From Sepiola atlantica (lineage: Eukaryota; Mollusca; Cephalopoda; Sepiida; Sepiolidae), in the NCBI GenBank assembly GCA_963556195.1, contig OY744537.1:14365243-14429242 (forward strand): a stretch of 64,000 bases of DNA, given 5' to 3'. Made by a program: the position numbers and the translations under genes. Below, one piece after another: positions 46,831 to 59,154 of the stretch. Numbering within the stretch: position 1 is the stretch's first letter; each line of letters opens with the position of its first letter. Under the pieces are notes generated by a model that was given only the letters and a program-made list of their open reading frames with translations, made no database searches and was not told the origin of the DNA.

Positions 46831-47376
46831 TGTAGCAGTTACCTCCTTCTTTCAAAACATAACTGCACCGGTTGGCCGTTAGGTGTCGCTTTTTCACCGA
46901 CAGGTGGCGCTGTAAAGCGACACCAGAGTATCTACCCTTAGGACTATAAAAACGGGTGCAAACGGAAATTCTCTCTTTTTTACCAACCGGCCTCGGCGGA
47001 ACAACGCAGACATAGTGCTTCGTCTCACGCTTTTCTCTTCAACTGGTCTCGGTATAACAACTACCAACATACGTTTCTTCCGTCAACACGTGGTCAAACA
47101 ACGGTAAGAGTTCTCAACTCATTTTCTTTGTGTACGGCTTTCAATGACTTTTCCCACGCCGGATTCATTTCTTCTCATACCTTTTCAAGAACTGTTTTTC
47201 CATCGATACACATGCATACATCACACACTTCATCATTCCACGTACACACACGTTCAATAAACTTTATTTGAACTACCTCATCTTGTTTGTTAATTATTAC
47301 TCTGTCTTTGCATGCAACATTGCTTCATTATACGAACACGTTTATAATCGGGGGGACACGACCCTCGATCCGAACA
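46831..47376 (+). mobile_element. Possible LTR with leader (LTR retrotransposon remnant)
   Basis: It starts TGTAGCAGTTACC. It contains a TATA box (CTATAAAAACGGG near 46,942) and a poly-A signal AATAAA at 47,256-47,261, in the expected U3-R-U5 order. A TG...CA boundary is possible at 47,338. A G-rich leader (CGGGGGGACACGACCCTCGA) could be a degenerate primer-binding region. An 11-bp inverted repeat (GGTGTCGCTTT at 46,882, complement at 46,914) lies in the U3-like part. No second LTR, gag or pol was found, and no clear TSD. It could instead be an unrelated promoter-like region. Confidence 0.35.
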
Positions 47377-47393
47377 AAAAGAAAGAGAGATAG

Positions 47394-47433
<40 letters not shown>

Positions 47434-48568
47434 TAGTTGAAAATATTCACAAGAAATATCTACAAAATACACAAAAAAACTGAATGCAAATTGTCTCTAC
47501 GAATATTTAGTTTACGCGTTAATTTCATCCTGATAGACTTCCCATTAATCTCACAAAACAACCATAGAAAATGTTTAATTAATTATAATTTAAAATTAAA
47601 ACAATATAAGCATTAAATCCACACACTTTAAAACTAAATAAAGAGTAGGAACTATTAAAGAATATATTTTCGCTTCAAGTAAATCAATCAAATTATCAAC
47701 ACTTGAAATATATGTGCTTGATAAAAATATAATTTATGTACAACGCTTATAAATGAATATGCTGCCGAGACAGACAGCGTGAGCATAGGTGCACGCGGTC
47801 AAAGATGGCCGCACACAAAGGTGTGCAACCAACCCCTTCAAACGAACAAATACATTTAAATATTAAGTTTAAAAAATTAAAAATATACATTAACAGTTGA
47901 ACATGAATTGCATATCACCGTCGACATGATCGATTGCATAGCGGTTGAAAGGTTGAACACTCTTGAAACTGGACTCTGGAAAAGTCATGATGATGATGAT
48001 GACTATCGTGCATGGGATTTGAAAGCATTTAAATAGTAAAAGAAAAAGAAGCTTCTTATGTTTGGGGGAAACAAACCCAACCTTTGTACAATCAAATTAA
48101 TAGAACAAATTCAAACATACTTGTCCAATTGACAGCTTGTTGTTTTGCTCGGTTTCTTATGTTATTCATCGGAACGGTGGAGGAAATAGAGAGACAACCT
48201 CAGTTTGTTTTAACTAATTATTTCATAAAATAGTAAAGCAATCGACCGTAGTCGATGGCGACCTGAAAGCTCACTGTTTATTGTCTACTACACCGAGGTG
48301 TAGGGTAGGGTGACTTGCTCTACTTACCTATGATATTCATCTTATAATGCTGTGTCTAAAAAAGCGGTATCAAGTAACACTTTTTGGTGCTTGTATAATA
48401 AAAAGCCGAAAAAAAGTTTTTTTATCTTATTGTGTTGGAGAGGTAAATAAGGGGCAGGTAACTCTTACCACGAATTTTAAGCAAGATTTTCAAGTAATCA
48501 AAACTGATGACTTTAATTGGCGTTGCACATGTGGTTACTGTGCAAGGAGAACGTCGATTAAACATAAA
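47377..48568. other. No gene; GATA run and one dispersed block
   Basis: (GATA)n/(GA)n at 47,387-47,433, and the partner of the 30,650 repeat at about 48,240-48,310. The rest is unrecognised AT-rich DNA. Confidence 0.5.
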
Positions 48569-48586
48569 AGGGTTAGGGTTTAGGGT
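48569..48586. repeat. Telomere-like GGGTTAGGGTTTAGGG
   Basis: Three imperfect TTAGGG-type units, directly at the 5' truncation point of the family A LINE. Confidence 0.7.
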
Positions 48587-49500
48587 ATATGCTGACGACA
48601 CCACGCTCTACTCTCGTTATGTGGGCAAAACCGACGCGCACATATCTGAGGCAATGGCTGAATCCTTAGAAAATGACCTCCAGTCTGTAGTGGATTGGGT
48701 CATAAATGGATGGTAACTTTTAATGCCGCAAAGACAAAACTCCTTTCCTTCAATAACTACAAGAAAAATCTTCAACCACCAGTTGTCATAGCAATTAACA
48801 CCCTACTTGAGAGTTCATCATTCAAACTCCTTGGCCTAACTTTCACAGATAACATGAATTGGAACAAATACATTGAAGACATTGCTATGGCTGCTGCAAA
48901 GAAGGTGGGCTCTCTCTACCGTGCTAGTAAACGTCTCACACCTGACATTATTCTATATCTCTACAAAGCCACCATCCGTCCATGCATGGAGTATTGTTGC
49001 CACATTTGGGCTGGTGCATCATCTACTAGTCTCTCCCTCTTAGTAAGCCCCTCACTATCCACCAAGCTCCAGCCCCTATCCTACCGCCGCAATGTTGCTT
49101 CCTTGTGCCTGTTTTACAAATACTTCAATGGACTGTGCTCTGATGAACTTGCTGCTCTGGCGCCCTCACGACGCAAATTCATTAGACCAACCCGACAGTC
49201 TGCCAAATCTCATCCAGTCACTGTGTAGGTCCCCAGATGCCGAAGAGCTTTTTACTCCAAACGCTTTTATCTTCGTGCTGCTGGGCTCTGGAACTCCCTC
49301 CCTGCTCCCTGTTTTCCTGGCGGTACTGACATGTAGAGGTTTAAAACTAATGTAAACAGACATCTCGCTGCAAAGCTCCCAACTTAGGTTGACACCCCCC
49401 TAAAAAAAAAACTCTCACCCTTTTTATCAGTAGACCCTAACATTTACAGTGGCGGCCTGCCTTGTTTTGGGTGAACTATGTTTTTTTAAGAAAATAAAAC
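48587..49500 (+). pseudogene. LINE reverse transcriptase, family A, copy 3 (longest)
   Basis: It begins at the RT catalytic box: YADDTTLYSRYVGKTDAHIS, with YADD at 48,588-48,599. After a frameshift near 48,712 it continues with VTFNAAKTKLLSFN, LLGLTFTDNMNWNKYIEDIA, LYKATIRPCMEYCCHIWAG and CLFYKYFNGLCSDELAAL. It ends with a frameshifted WNSLPAPCF ... NVNRHLAAKLPT. This is the palm-to-C-terminus of a Jockey/CR1-type LINE RT. Around 12 residues after SLSLL (about 49,040) are deleted. Everything upstream of YADD, including endonuclease and fingers, is missing. The 3' end is CAGTGGCGGCCTGCC plus an A-rich tail. Confidence 0.88.
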
Positions 49501-50409
49501 AAAAACATTACGTGGTCCTTCCTGCAAGAATGCCGACAACAGAATCAATCCGGTAAACAAAGTTGTACCATTCTAATCCTTACGAATTTACTTTTACTTA
49601 TTAGAAGAAAAAATATCCTGTAGCTGTAAAACGGCAAATGGCTTCAACGAATAACAATAAGTCGTTTTTATTTAATTACTTTAAACCTATAAAATAAAAA
49701 TAATTATTCAAACGTTGAAACCTTCTTTTAAATACATTGTTCATTGAGATATTCTTTGCTTAATTTTATTTTTGTTTAATGAAATAAAGGAATTCTATTT
49801 GAAATATGTTTGTACGTTCTGATATATTGCAGTTATTTTATGACCTAACCGATAAATTTGCATACATGATTATTGAATCGAGCCGGACGCACATACGTTC
49901 ACTTTTATTATATAGAATATGTCATAAGTGTATGTGTGTATTTCTCACCTATACACAACTTATATAAATACACATTAAATTATTGTTTAATCAATTACTT
50001 CATTTACATTTATATAGATAGAATATATATGCACATTAATAAATATAGATGTATTATTTAATATTATATAATATCTGGGCATATCTGATGTGTATACAAG
50101 CTTTTTTGACATGTGTTCAACAGGACGTGGTAATTTGTAGTTTCTCGCTGCATGTTCTTTATACCATGTGATTATCTCCTTTGTATGTACTATGTGGATG
50201 TATTTGGGGGCAGGGCGGATAAAATCACTGTCGGTTATTTCCAGAAAAATATCGTTACTCCACAAACACGTGAGTACAACCTAAACTTAATGGATAAAAT
50301 AGAGAAATCCATAAAAGCGATGCGATAGAAAACCACGAAGCCCCTTTTTTTTCTCTAAACAATATCAATGAAACTAAAAGCAAAAACGAAAAACTTTGGC
50401 TTTAAATCT
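49501..50409. other. No feature recognised
   Basis: AT-rich DNA. Short open frames at 49,873-50,265 have no family. Confidence 0.5.
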
Positions 50410-50930
50410 AGAAAGTGTCCATAGGAAATAGACGAACTGTATACGTTCGAAAAAGACCTCATTGACCTCGTCCAAAACATAAAATCACATCATAAAACGG
50501 ACGCGTTCCAACGTAAACTAAGAGAAGATGTAAACACTATAAAAAAAAAATCAGCCAATTATTTAATAGCAGCCGATGAAACTATAAATATAGATGAACT
50601 CAAACCCCAACAACAAAACAACAAGTTCATAAACATATAACAAAAACATACAGAAAGCCATATCCGATACAGGACTCGGAATACACCCAGAAGAGAAATA
50701 GCAACCATAGCCAACCCTGACAAACCTTCACGACGTTAAAAAACCACAAAGATAACATTTCCACATAAAACCATTCTACGACATCTTACGTACACCTGTC
50801 AACCTAAAATTATGGGGTGCTAATATATCCGATCAATGCAGTGTATGTGGGAAACTGCCAACCTCAAACACATTTATACTATATGTGAGTATGTTATGAG
50901 AAGCTATACGAAATTAAATAAAGAAGTCCT
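50410..50930 (+). pseudogene. Reverse transcriptase fragments, family C
   Basis: It contains LYTFEKDLIDLVQNIKSHHK, then FQRKLREDVNTIKKKSANYL and IAADETINIDELKP. In shifted frames it has NNITKTYRKA-like and TLKNHKDN segments. This order resembles the RT N-terminal region of invertebrate retroelements (ADKTxNxY ... NITKxYKK ... LKDHKxxF). Then LRTPVNLKLWGANISDQCSV with a CxxC (50,770-50,880) resembles the C-terminal zinc-finger region. The palm between them is deleted. The clade cannot be fixed. Multiple frameshifts make it inactive. Confidence 0.65.
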
Positions 50931-51119
50931 TAAGTTCACTCTGCTGACACTACAAAAATGTGTTGGGAGATTACTCATAAAATCTTGAATGAGAAAAACA
51001 AACACATTTCGTAAAAGAATTAAATATTTCTACGTGATCGCTTTTCGATTGGTACGTTTAGATATCATCGTAATATCCGATACGTTCTTCTTCTTCTTTC
51101 GTGTGAATCAGATGATTGG

Positions 51120-51312
51120 CATTAGTTTCCCCAATGTTTTTCTAGTTAGAAATCTTTCTGGAAAGACATCGGGTACTTACGGGAAGGACCACGAGAAGGT
51201 TGCCAACATCCCTAAGTGAAAGTGGTACTGTGGAACCGACTGAATTCGAACTTGGAACACCCAGGTCTTCAGTCCGTGTCGTTATCCACTTAACCACCGT
51301 CACCTCCCATCC
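51120..51312 (-). mobile_element. tRNA-derived SINE fragment 2
   Basis: The minus strand starts GGGAGGTGACGGTGGTTAAG then TGGATAACGACACGG (A-box region). AAGTTCGAATTCAGTCGG (a B-box with GTTCGAAT) follows about 30 nt later. A tRNA-unrelated body runs to about 51,120. The spacing fits a pol III promoter, but the acceptor and anticodon stems are degraded, so this is a SINE and not a tRNA gene. Confidence 0.65.
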
Positions 51313-51734
51313 GATACGTTAAAGAAGGTTTGCAGTGTCTAATTAATTAACGGAGCTTTGCGAGGAAAAAGTTTAAACATACGAGGAGCAATTTGTCAGA
51401 AATGGCTGTGAAACAACTATGTTACAAATAAAGGTTGGATGCAGAGGGTTCCTACCCAACTTCCACATTCATGACTAACCTTTTGGGTATCTCCAACGGA
51501 CAGACAAAAATGTATTAAAAGCATTCAAAATCAAGCAACAACTGGATCAGCGTTTATTCGCCATAGTATCACAGCTTAGTGATATCGTACTATGCTGTTG
51601 GCGCCCTGTGTTAGTAATACTGCAGCATCGAAACCATACCTGAACTCAGGGTTATCTCCAAATGAAGGATTTGTTTAGAGCAACGCTACTCTTTTGCAGT
51701 GCAAATTGTCTGATTTTTTTTAGTAAAAAAAAAT
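51313..51734. other. No feature recognised
   Basis: Unrecognised sequence between a SINE and a LINE tail. Confidence 0.5.
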
Positions 51735-51905
51735 TGTTACAAGTTATCAAGGATAGGCGCAACTCGAGGATAAGGGTTAAAGAGATCAAATGATTTTCAG
51801 GACCAAGTTCAAAACGGTTCTTGATAGGAATATGTTGCCATTTGATTTGAAGACGACCTCGTTGTAATTAGCAGAGAAGCAGTCCCGTGGTAGTGTGTTT
51901 CACAT
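51735..51905 (-). pseudogene. LINE 3' end, family D, copy 3
   Basis: On the minus strand: GAAACACACTACCACGGGAC, then GAGGTCGTCTTCAAATCAAA and TGGCAACATATTCC, then a 3' UTR with TTAACCCTTATCCTCGAGTT. It aligns with 43,190-43,400 and 8,225-8,352. Truncated. Confidence 0.65.
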
Positions 51906-52360
51906 AAAATAATCTATACTTTAAACAATTCTACACACAAACATGGTTGCTCAATACATGGAGGTTAACTATAAACATATCGAAACATATATACTTGGTT
52001 AAATATCATAGACAATTTTAATCTACATATTTTGTTTATAATTCCTTCCAGATATGCGTAGTGTTTTCGTTTCAAGCCTAAAAGAGCTAATATATTCACA
52101 ATGGTTGTTATAGTCCGGAGTACTTTCGATCCTATCGCACAGCATCAACGACGGTTATGTGTATAGTGAAAAGATAATGTACAGCTTACATAGATTATTT
52201 CAAGTAAATTTGGCAGCAACATTATGCTATTTGAGAGGTTTATAATTAGTAATATTAATATAATAATTAGTTAAATGCATTTTAGTATATTAAGACCAGA
52301 TCAAAATAACACAGTCCTGTACATCGACCAAAGACAAATTTTGAAAGACTTCCCTAAAAA

Positions 52361-52363
<3 letters not shown>
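51906..52363. other. No feature recognised
   Basis: AT-rich, nothing identifiable. Confidence 0.5.

Positions 52364-52442
<79 letters not shown>
52364..52442. repeat. (TA)n then (TG)n
   Basis: About 50 bp of TA followed by about 28 bp of TG. On the minus strand it lies about 80 nt downstream of the hammerhead-like motif at 52,522-52,575. Confidence 0.95.
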
Positions 52443-52446
<4 letters not shown>

Positions 52447-52521
52447 GGATAAGGCTATCAACTTTTGTAAAAAGTTTTTTTCAACATTTATTTATTATTT
52501 CGTTATTTTATCATTTAATAA

Positions 52522-52575
52522 TTTTATATAACGCGTTTCAAGCGATGGTCCGCTCTCATCAGATATGTAAATCTA
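52522..52575 (-). ncRNA. Hammerhead-ribozyme-like motif 3 (core intact)
   Basis: Minus strand: CTGATGA (52,562-52,556), then stem II GAGCG (52,556-52,551 region) pairing with CGCTT across a GACCAT loop, then GAAAC (52,539-52,535). A two-base-pair stem III (AC/GT around GC) and the N-U-H site follow. Stem I can start with ATAT on both sides (ACATAT before, ATATAA after), followed by an internal bulge. All core positions I can check fit a type I hammerhead with a very short stem III, the form described for Penelope-like retroelements. Cleavage is not demonstrated. Confidence 0.55.
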
Positions 52576-53739
52576 TTTGAAGAAATGTCTTTCGATTTGA
52601 AAGAGTGTTGTTTCATTTGAGGAAATGTGTTATTGTTTGGCGTTTTTGCACATGTGTGGGTTTGCGGGTGTGTGTGTATGTGTTTTGATATTTTGATATT
52701 TTGATATTTTTAATTTTTTTTATTTTTGCTTCTCTTGGTCAAAGTCGTGTGTGTTTATTAAGTACGTGTGATTTTGCCCTTTATTTTATCGGTCATCTCC
52801 ATTTCTCGAAAGTGTTTGGATTTTCTTTTGAAATTTATTACTGTTTATTGCCCTGTCTCCGCATTGAACGAAGACGATCGACCAAGTTTCCCGAAGTTTA
52901 CATGTTCCCGGAGTCACCAAATATGTAGTTGAAACATTACATATTGGATCAACAAGTACATTGATGACAAAGACTATTCATACGTAATATATTATATTTT
53001 ATTGATCATCTTCGTTCAACAAGTAAAAGACAGGTGTCAGTAATTAGAAAGTTAAATGTTAATGTGTCTTGACGGAGAAAGTGTGACATTAAAAGTCAAT
53101 GAACCAAGACAAAGTAAACGTAATTATAAGACCATACATCTAAAAACGACAAAGATTATGAGCCTGGATGAGTAAAATGGAATTAAAAGTCACTAAGAGG
53201 ATACTGTTATTAAAAGGTCCTACATATGTAGATAGGAATAATAGTTAGTTCGTTAGGATAATAAAGGTTATATTGTTATTACTTGGAAGTAAGTCTGTGC
53301 CGAGATTTCAAGAAAGTCAACGTGCCAACAACCATAGTCAGAGGCTAAAGGCGGGTTTACTTTGCGCGCGAATAAAGAGTTTAGTTATTATATTGAGTGA
53401 CGTAGGTTGGTTAGGCAGCTTATCCTTCTCGCTGCAAACTAATTGAAACGCATGAACGCTATTCTTTACATAACAACTGAGTACAGGTGTGCGACTCTAG
53501 AAGAGATTGTTTCTGATTGGTTAAATCCCGACATAAGGACCCAATCGAAATTGAGTATTTGCTCCAATCAGTATCAAGCATTAAAGTAAGCAAACAAAAT
53601 GATTTCAGACATCGTTATTCTACGGTTGTTGTTGATGCGGTTGTTGTTGTTGCTACTGCTATATTATTTAACCCCCCCCCTCTTCCCTTTATTTTGCATA
53701 CTATATAGCAAGCTCGTATTGGGTGATCCACACTGTGCA
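52576..53739. other. No gene called
   Basis: T-rich part near 52,680-52,735 with TTGATATTTTGATATT repeats and a C run near 53,672. Open frames have no family. Confidence 0.45.
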
Positions 53740-54012
53740 TTGTCGACAATTTATTAGTTGTATACTTACTATTTTCCTTATTATTACTCGCTTGTAATTC
53801 CCACTCCAGCAATTACCATTTATTTCTCGCTAATAAAAAATCGAGGAATTCCCTGGAGTATGAGAAACAAGGTATCTCCAGATTTTTTGTTCTATCCCCC
53901 TCTATGTCATTGTTAGTGTAACTCGCTTGGCCTTTTTCATGTGAACCGTTGACCAGCGAGTTCTCGCTGATAATTGCTTATCGTTTTCCCTGTGATCTGA
54001 GTGACAATAATG
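53740..54012 (-). repeat. Family B LINE 3' UTR-like fragment
   Basis: Blocks TTCCCTGGAGTATGAGAAAC and GTGATCTGAGTGACAATAAT, with TCTCGCTGATAATTGC, match the repeated 3' UTR units at 14,921-15,136 and 33,360-33,650. No LINE coding region is visible next to it. Confidence 0.5.
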
Positions 54013-54245
54013 CGTGCGCCAAACATTCACAGACGTACAATACTACGTGTTGTTCATTTTATTTTATTTCGTTATAAGAAATGAATGTAATAGGATTTTT
54101 AGGCTTTCATTTAAAGAGGAATCAAATGACCGGAATTATTATTTTACCCGAGCGTTTTATGGAATTTGCGATAAGTTATACTATAAGAATGATTTAGTGT
54201 TAGGAATAATAGAGCAAGTAATTTAAAACATTCTTCTTTAATAAT

Positions 54246-54409
54246 GATAATACAACTACTACAAATAATAATATTAATAATAATAATAATAATATAATAA
54301 TAATAATATAATAATAATAATATAATAATAATAATAATAATAATATAATAATAATATAATAATAATAATATAATAATAATAATATAATAATATAATAATA
54401 ATAATAATA

Positions 54410-54441
<32 letters not shown>

Positions 54442-54672
54442 TAATAATAATATAATAATAATAGTATAATAATAATATAATAATAATAATAATAATAATA
54501 ATATAATAATAATTATAATAATATGATAATATAATAATAATAATACAATAATAATATAATAATAATAATATAATAATAATAATAATAATAATATAATAAT
54601 AATGATAATAATAATAATATAATAATAATAATACAATAATAATAATAATAATGATAATAATAATAATAATAA
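54246..54672. repeat. (AAT)n/(ATAATA)n tract, ~425 bp
   Basis: Nearly pure AAT triplets with frequent ATAT slips. The Tyr/Ile/Leu minus-strand frame is an artefact. Confidence 0.96.
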
Positions 54673-54727
54673 TGTATAAATTAGTTAAGCATATCTGACA
54701 TCTTTGAAACGTTAGGAAAATAAGCTA

Positions 54728-54728
54728 G

Positions 54729-54782
<54 letters not shown>

Positions 54783-54785
54783 CAT

Positions 54786-54854
<69 letters not shown>
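54728..54854. repeat. (TA)n with (CA)n core
   Basis: Two TA runs around ACACACACACACAC at about 54,786-54,800. Confidence 0.95.
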
Positions 54855-54855
<1 letters not shown>

Positions 54856-54989
54856 CTCAGTGTATGTGTGTATGTGTGTGATGCTTGTGTGTTCGCTATA
54901 GAAGAATTGTACGAGGAACTTACAAACAAGAAAGCTAACGACACTTTCTTCAATTTGATAAAGATCCATTGTGGGGGTCAACGGACCCC

Positions 54990-55545
54990 ATATTTACAGA
55001 TCGCCCGAAACCAGTATACCATAATAATGAACCGATTGCAATGACATTTTGAATATAGATTGTATACACACAGTAGGTTATTATGAGCTATATTATTTGT
55101 TTTTATAATTCCTACAAAATTGCCTACACCCGCCTAAACGATTATTAAATATAATGAACCAATTACAATTTAATTTGGCATAGAGATTGTATACACACAA
55201 TAGATTATTCTATGTTATATTAGTTTTAAACATTTTCCAAAGAGGGGGATAGTAGTTGGGGGGTAACAATTGTAAAAACCGTGCAATTATTTTTTCTGTA
55301 TTTTGTATCATGAAATTAAGAATATTTTATGATTGAATTTGATGTAAGCTTTTTTTTTCTAGAAAGCTCGTGACGCTATTTTCATTTTGATCAAGATTAT
55401 TTTCGTTATCTACGGGAGCCATATTTACGGACCCCATGAAACTGCATCAAATAATAATGCACCGATTGCAAGCAAATTTGGCATAAAGATTGTAGGTACA
55501 CAGGAGATTAGTATGGCCAATATGAATTTGGATATATTTTGTTAA
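54990..55545 (+). repeat. Diverged triplicate, ATTGCAA...TTTGGCATA...TTGTA units
   Basis: Related blocks begin near 55,021, 55,148 and 55,452. Each has AATAATG(A/C)ACCGATTGCAA or a variant, then AGATTGTATACACAC(A) or AGATTGTAGGTACACA, then a TTAxTATG stretch. The first and third are preceded by CCATATTTAC(A/G)GA. Old repeat, non-coding. Confidence 0.65.
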
Positions 55546-55950
55546 GAAAGGGGTTCGATGGTGTATCCTCCACCGCTGCCTATGTGTTTGCCTGTTTACA
55601 GAACAACATGTGATATCGTTAATTTAACACATATAATACATTCTACAAAATTTCAGTTATCTTGTATCATTTTGTCCCCTTCACACGGGTGCCCAAAGTT
55701 GCTGATATTTTTGACACTTTAAACCTTGTTTTGGTCTCTTACTTTACACCCTGTCATGTTTATACACTCTTAATCGTGGCCAATATTGAATTTACTGATT
55801 TTATTCATCTTGCTAAATAAATCTTCAATGCACTCAAATATCGATACCAATAATTAGAAGTAGTCCCATCCCTACGTGTAACTATTTAGTGCATAACTAA
55901 ATTCCTAATTCGCTCTTATTCTCTTTTTTTAAAGATTTCTTTATAAAAAA
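55546..55950. other. No feature recognised
   Basis: Sequence upstream of the Helitron open frame. The Helitron 5' end (5'-TC) could lie here but is not recognisable. Confidence 0.45.
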
Positions 55951-56049
55951 ATGCCACTAAAAAGAGGTTGTTAGTCTGAAAATCAGATAAACAATGTCGC
56001 TGCAGAGAAAAAAAACAGCAGGAAACAGATGAGTAGAATAATTTACGTA

Positions 56050-59000
56050 TAAAGACCAATGCAAGAAGAATAGTAGCAAGACGTGAGACCGAGGATGAAG
56101 AACACATGAACTTTAGGAGAGAGACCAGTGCAACCAGAATGGTAGCTAGACGTGAGACAGAGGATGAAGAACACATGAACTTTAGGAGAGAGACCAGTGC
56201 AACCAGAATGGTAGCTAGACGTGAGACAGAGGATGAAGAACACATTAACTTTAGGAGAGAGACCAGTGCAACCAGAATAGTGGTTAGACGTGATACAGAG
56301 GATGAAGTACACATGAACTTTAGGAGAGAGACCAGTGCAACCAGAATGGTAGCTAGACGTGAGACAGAGGATGAAGTACACATGAACTTTAGGTGAGAGA
56401 CCAGTGCAAGCAGAATGGTAGTTAGACGTGAGACAGAGGATGAAGTACACATGCATTTTAGGTGAGAGACCAGTGCAAGAAGAATTGTAGCTAGACGTGA
56501 GACAGAGGATAAAGAACACATGAACTTTAGGAGAGAGACCAGTGCAAGAAGAATGGTAGTTTGACGTGAGACAGAGGATGAAGTACACATGCACTTTAGG
56601 TGAGAGACCAGTGCAAGAAGAATTGTAGCTAGACGTGAGACAGAAGATAAAGAACACATGAACTTTGGGAGAGAGACCAGTGCAAGAAAAATGGTAGTTA
56701 GACGTGAGACAGAGGATGAAGAACACATGAACTTTAGGAGAGAGACCAGTGCAAGAAGAATTGTAGCTAGACGTGAGACAGAGGATGAAGAACACATGAA
56801 CTTTAGGAGAGAGACCAGTGCAAGAAGAATTGTAGCTAGACGTGAGACAGAGGATCAAGAACACATGAACTTAAAGAGAGAGAGAGAGAGAGAGAGAGAG
56901 AGCAGTGCAAGTAGAATGGTAGTTAGACGTGAGACAGAGAATCAAGAACACATGAACTTTAGGAGAGAGACCAATGCAAGAAAAATGGTACGTAGACGTG
57001 AGACAGAGGATAAAGAACACATACACTTTAGGTGAGAGACCAGTGCAAAAAGAATAGTAGATAGACGCGAGACAGAGGATGAAGAACACATGAACTTTAG
57101 GTGAGAGACCAGTGCAAGAAGAATAGGAGCTAGACGTGAGACAGAGGATGAAGAACACATGAACTTTAGGAGAGAGACCAGTGCCAGTAGAATGGTAGTT
57201 AGACGTGAGACAGAGGATGAAGAACACATGAACTGTAGGAGAGAAACCAATGCAAGAAGAATGGTAGCAAGACGTGAGAAAGAGGATGAAGAACACATGA
57301 ACTGTAGGAGAGAAACCAATGCAAGTTAAATCGTAGTTAGATGTGAGACAGAGGATGAAGAACACATGAACTGTAGGAGAGAAACCAATGCAAGAAGAAT
57401 GGTAGCAAGACGTGAGAAAGAGGATGAAGAACACATGAACTGTAGGAGAGAAACCAATGCAAGTTAAATCGTAGTTAGATGTGAGACAGAGGATGAAGAA
57501 CACATGAAACTTAGGAGAGACACTAATGCAAGAAGAATAGGTAGCAAGACGTGAGACAGAGGATAAAGAACACAGTAACTTTAGGAGAGAGACCAGTGCA
57601 AGTAGAATGGTAGTTAGATGTGAGACAGAGGATGAAGAACACATGTACTTTATGAGAAAGACCAATGCAAGAAGAATGATAGCTAGACGTGAGACAGAGG
57701 ATGAAGAACACATGAACTTTAGGAGAGAGACCAGTGCAAGTAGAATGGTAGTTAGACGTGAGACAAAGGATGAAGAACACATGAACTTTAGGAGAGAGAC
57801 CAGTGCAAGAAGAATGGTAGCAAGACGTTAGAGAGAGGATGAAGAACACATGAACTTTAGGAGAGAGACCAGTGCAAGAAGAATGGTAGCAAGACGTTAG
57901 AGAGAGGATGAAGAACACATGAACTGTAGGAGAGAGACCAATGCAAGAAGAATGGTAGCAAGACGTGAGACAGAGGATTAAGAACACATGAACTTTAGGA
58001 GAGAGACTAGTGCAAGTAGAATGGTAGCAAGATGTGAGACAGAGGATGAAGAACCCATGAACTTTAGGAGAGAGACCAGTGCAAGTAGAATGGTAGTTAG
58101 ACGTGAGACAGAGGATGAAGAACACATGAACTTTAGGAGAGAGACTAGTGCAAGTAGAATGGTAGCAAGATGTGAGACAGAGGATGAAGAACACATGAAC
58201 TTTAGGAGAGAGACCAGTGCAAGTAGAATGGTAGTTAGACGTGAGACAGAGGATGAAGAACACATGAACTTTAGGAGAGAGACCAGTGCAAGAAGAATGG
58301 TAGCAAGACGTTAGAGAGAGGATGAAGAACACATGAACTTTAGGAGAGAGACCAGTGCAAGAAGAATGGTAGCAAGACGTTAGAGAGAGGATGAAGAACA
58401 CATGAACTTTAGGAGAGAGACCAGTGCAAGAAGAATGGTAGCAAGACGTTAGAGAGAGGATGAAGAACACATGAATTGTAGGAGAGAGACCAATGCAAGA
58501 AGAATGGTAGCAAGACGTGAGACAGAGGATGAAGAACACACGAACTTTAGGAGAGGGACCAGTGCAAGAAGAATGGTAGCAAGACGTGAGACAGAGGATA
58601 AAGAACACATGAACTTTAGGAGAGAGACCAGTGCAAGAAGAATGGTAGCTAGACGTGAGACAGAGGATGAAGAACCCATGAACTTTAGGTGAGAGACCAG
58701 TGCAAGAAGAATGGTAGCAAGACGTGAGACAGAGGATGAAGAACCCATGAACTTTAGGTGAGAGACCAGTGCAAGAAGAATGGTAGCAAGACGTGAGACA
58801 GAGGATGAAGAACCCATGAACTTTAGGAGAGAGACCAGTGCAAGTAGAATGGTAGTTAGATGTGAGACAGAGGATGAAGAACACATGAACTTTAAGAGAG
58901 AGACCAGTGCAAGAAGAATGGTAGCAAGACGTGAGACAGAGGATGAAGAACACATGAACTTTAGGAGAGAGACCAATGCAAGAAAAATGGTAACTAGACG

Positions 59001-59150
59001 CGAGACAGAGGATGAATAACACATGAACTGTAGGAGAGAGACCAATGCAAGAAGAATGTCAGTCAGCCGTGAGACAGAGGAATAAAAACAAAGGAATTTA
59101 AGGAGAGAAACTAATGCAAGCCGAACGACACCGAGGCGTTAAGCAGAGGA
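56050..59150 (+). repeat. 69-bp coding minisatellite, ~44 units (Helitron N-terminal repeat)
   Basis: The unit is 69 bp (23 codons). ATGAACTTTAGG recurs every 69 bp from 56,106. Plus-strand units read RRETSARRMVARRETEDEE followed by His-Met-Asn-Phe. A 23-residue Arg/Glu repeat with an ExE(E/D)xxxxxxRR pattern is a known feature near the N-terminus of many animal Helitron proteins. Variants include ARR/ASR/ATR and MVARR/IVARR/MVVRR. Several units carry TAG or TGA stops (for example at GACGTTAG). A 26-bp (GA)n expansion sits at 56,877-56,902. Antisense frames of up to 499 codons (57,523-59,022) are shadows made possible by the multiple-of-three unit. Confidence 0.93.
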
Positions 59151-59154
59151 GAAA

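Noticed and set aside
57523..59022. Long minus-strand open frame (499 codons) of Phe-Ile-Leu-Cys-Leu-Thr-Ser repeats
   Set aside because: It is the antisense of the 69-bp array. The unit is a multiple of three, so several frames stay open. The plus strand has the Helitron-like pattern and the correct downstream continuation.
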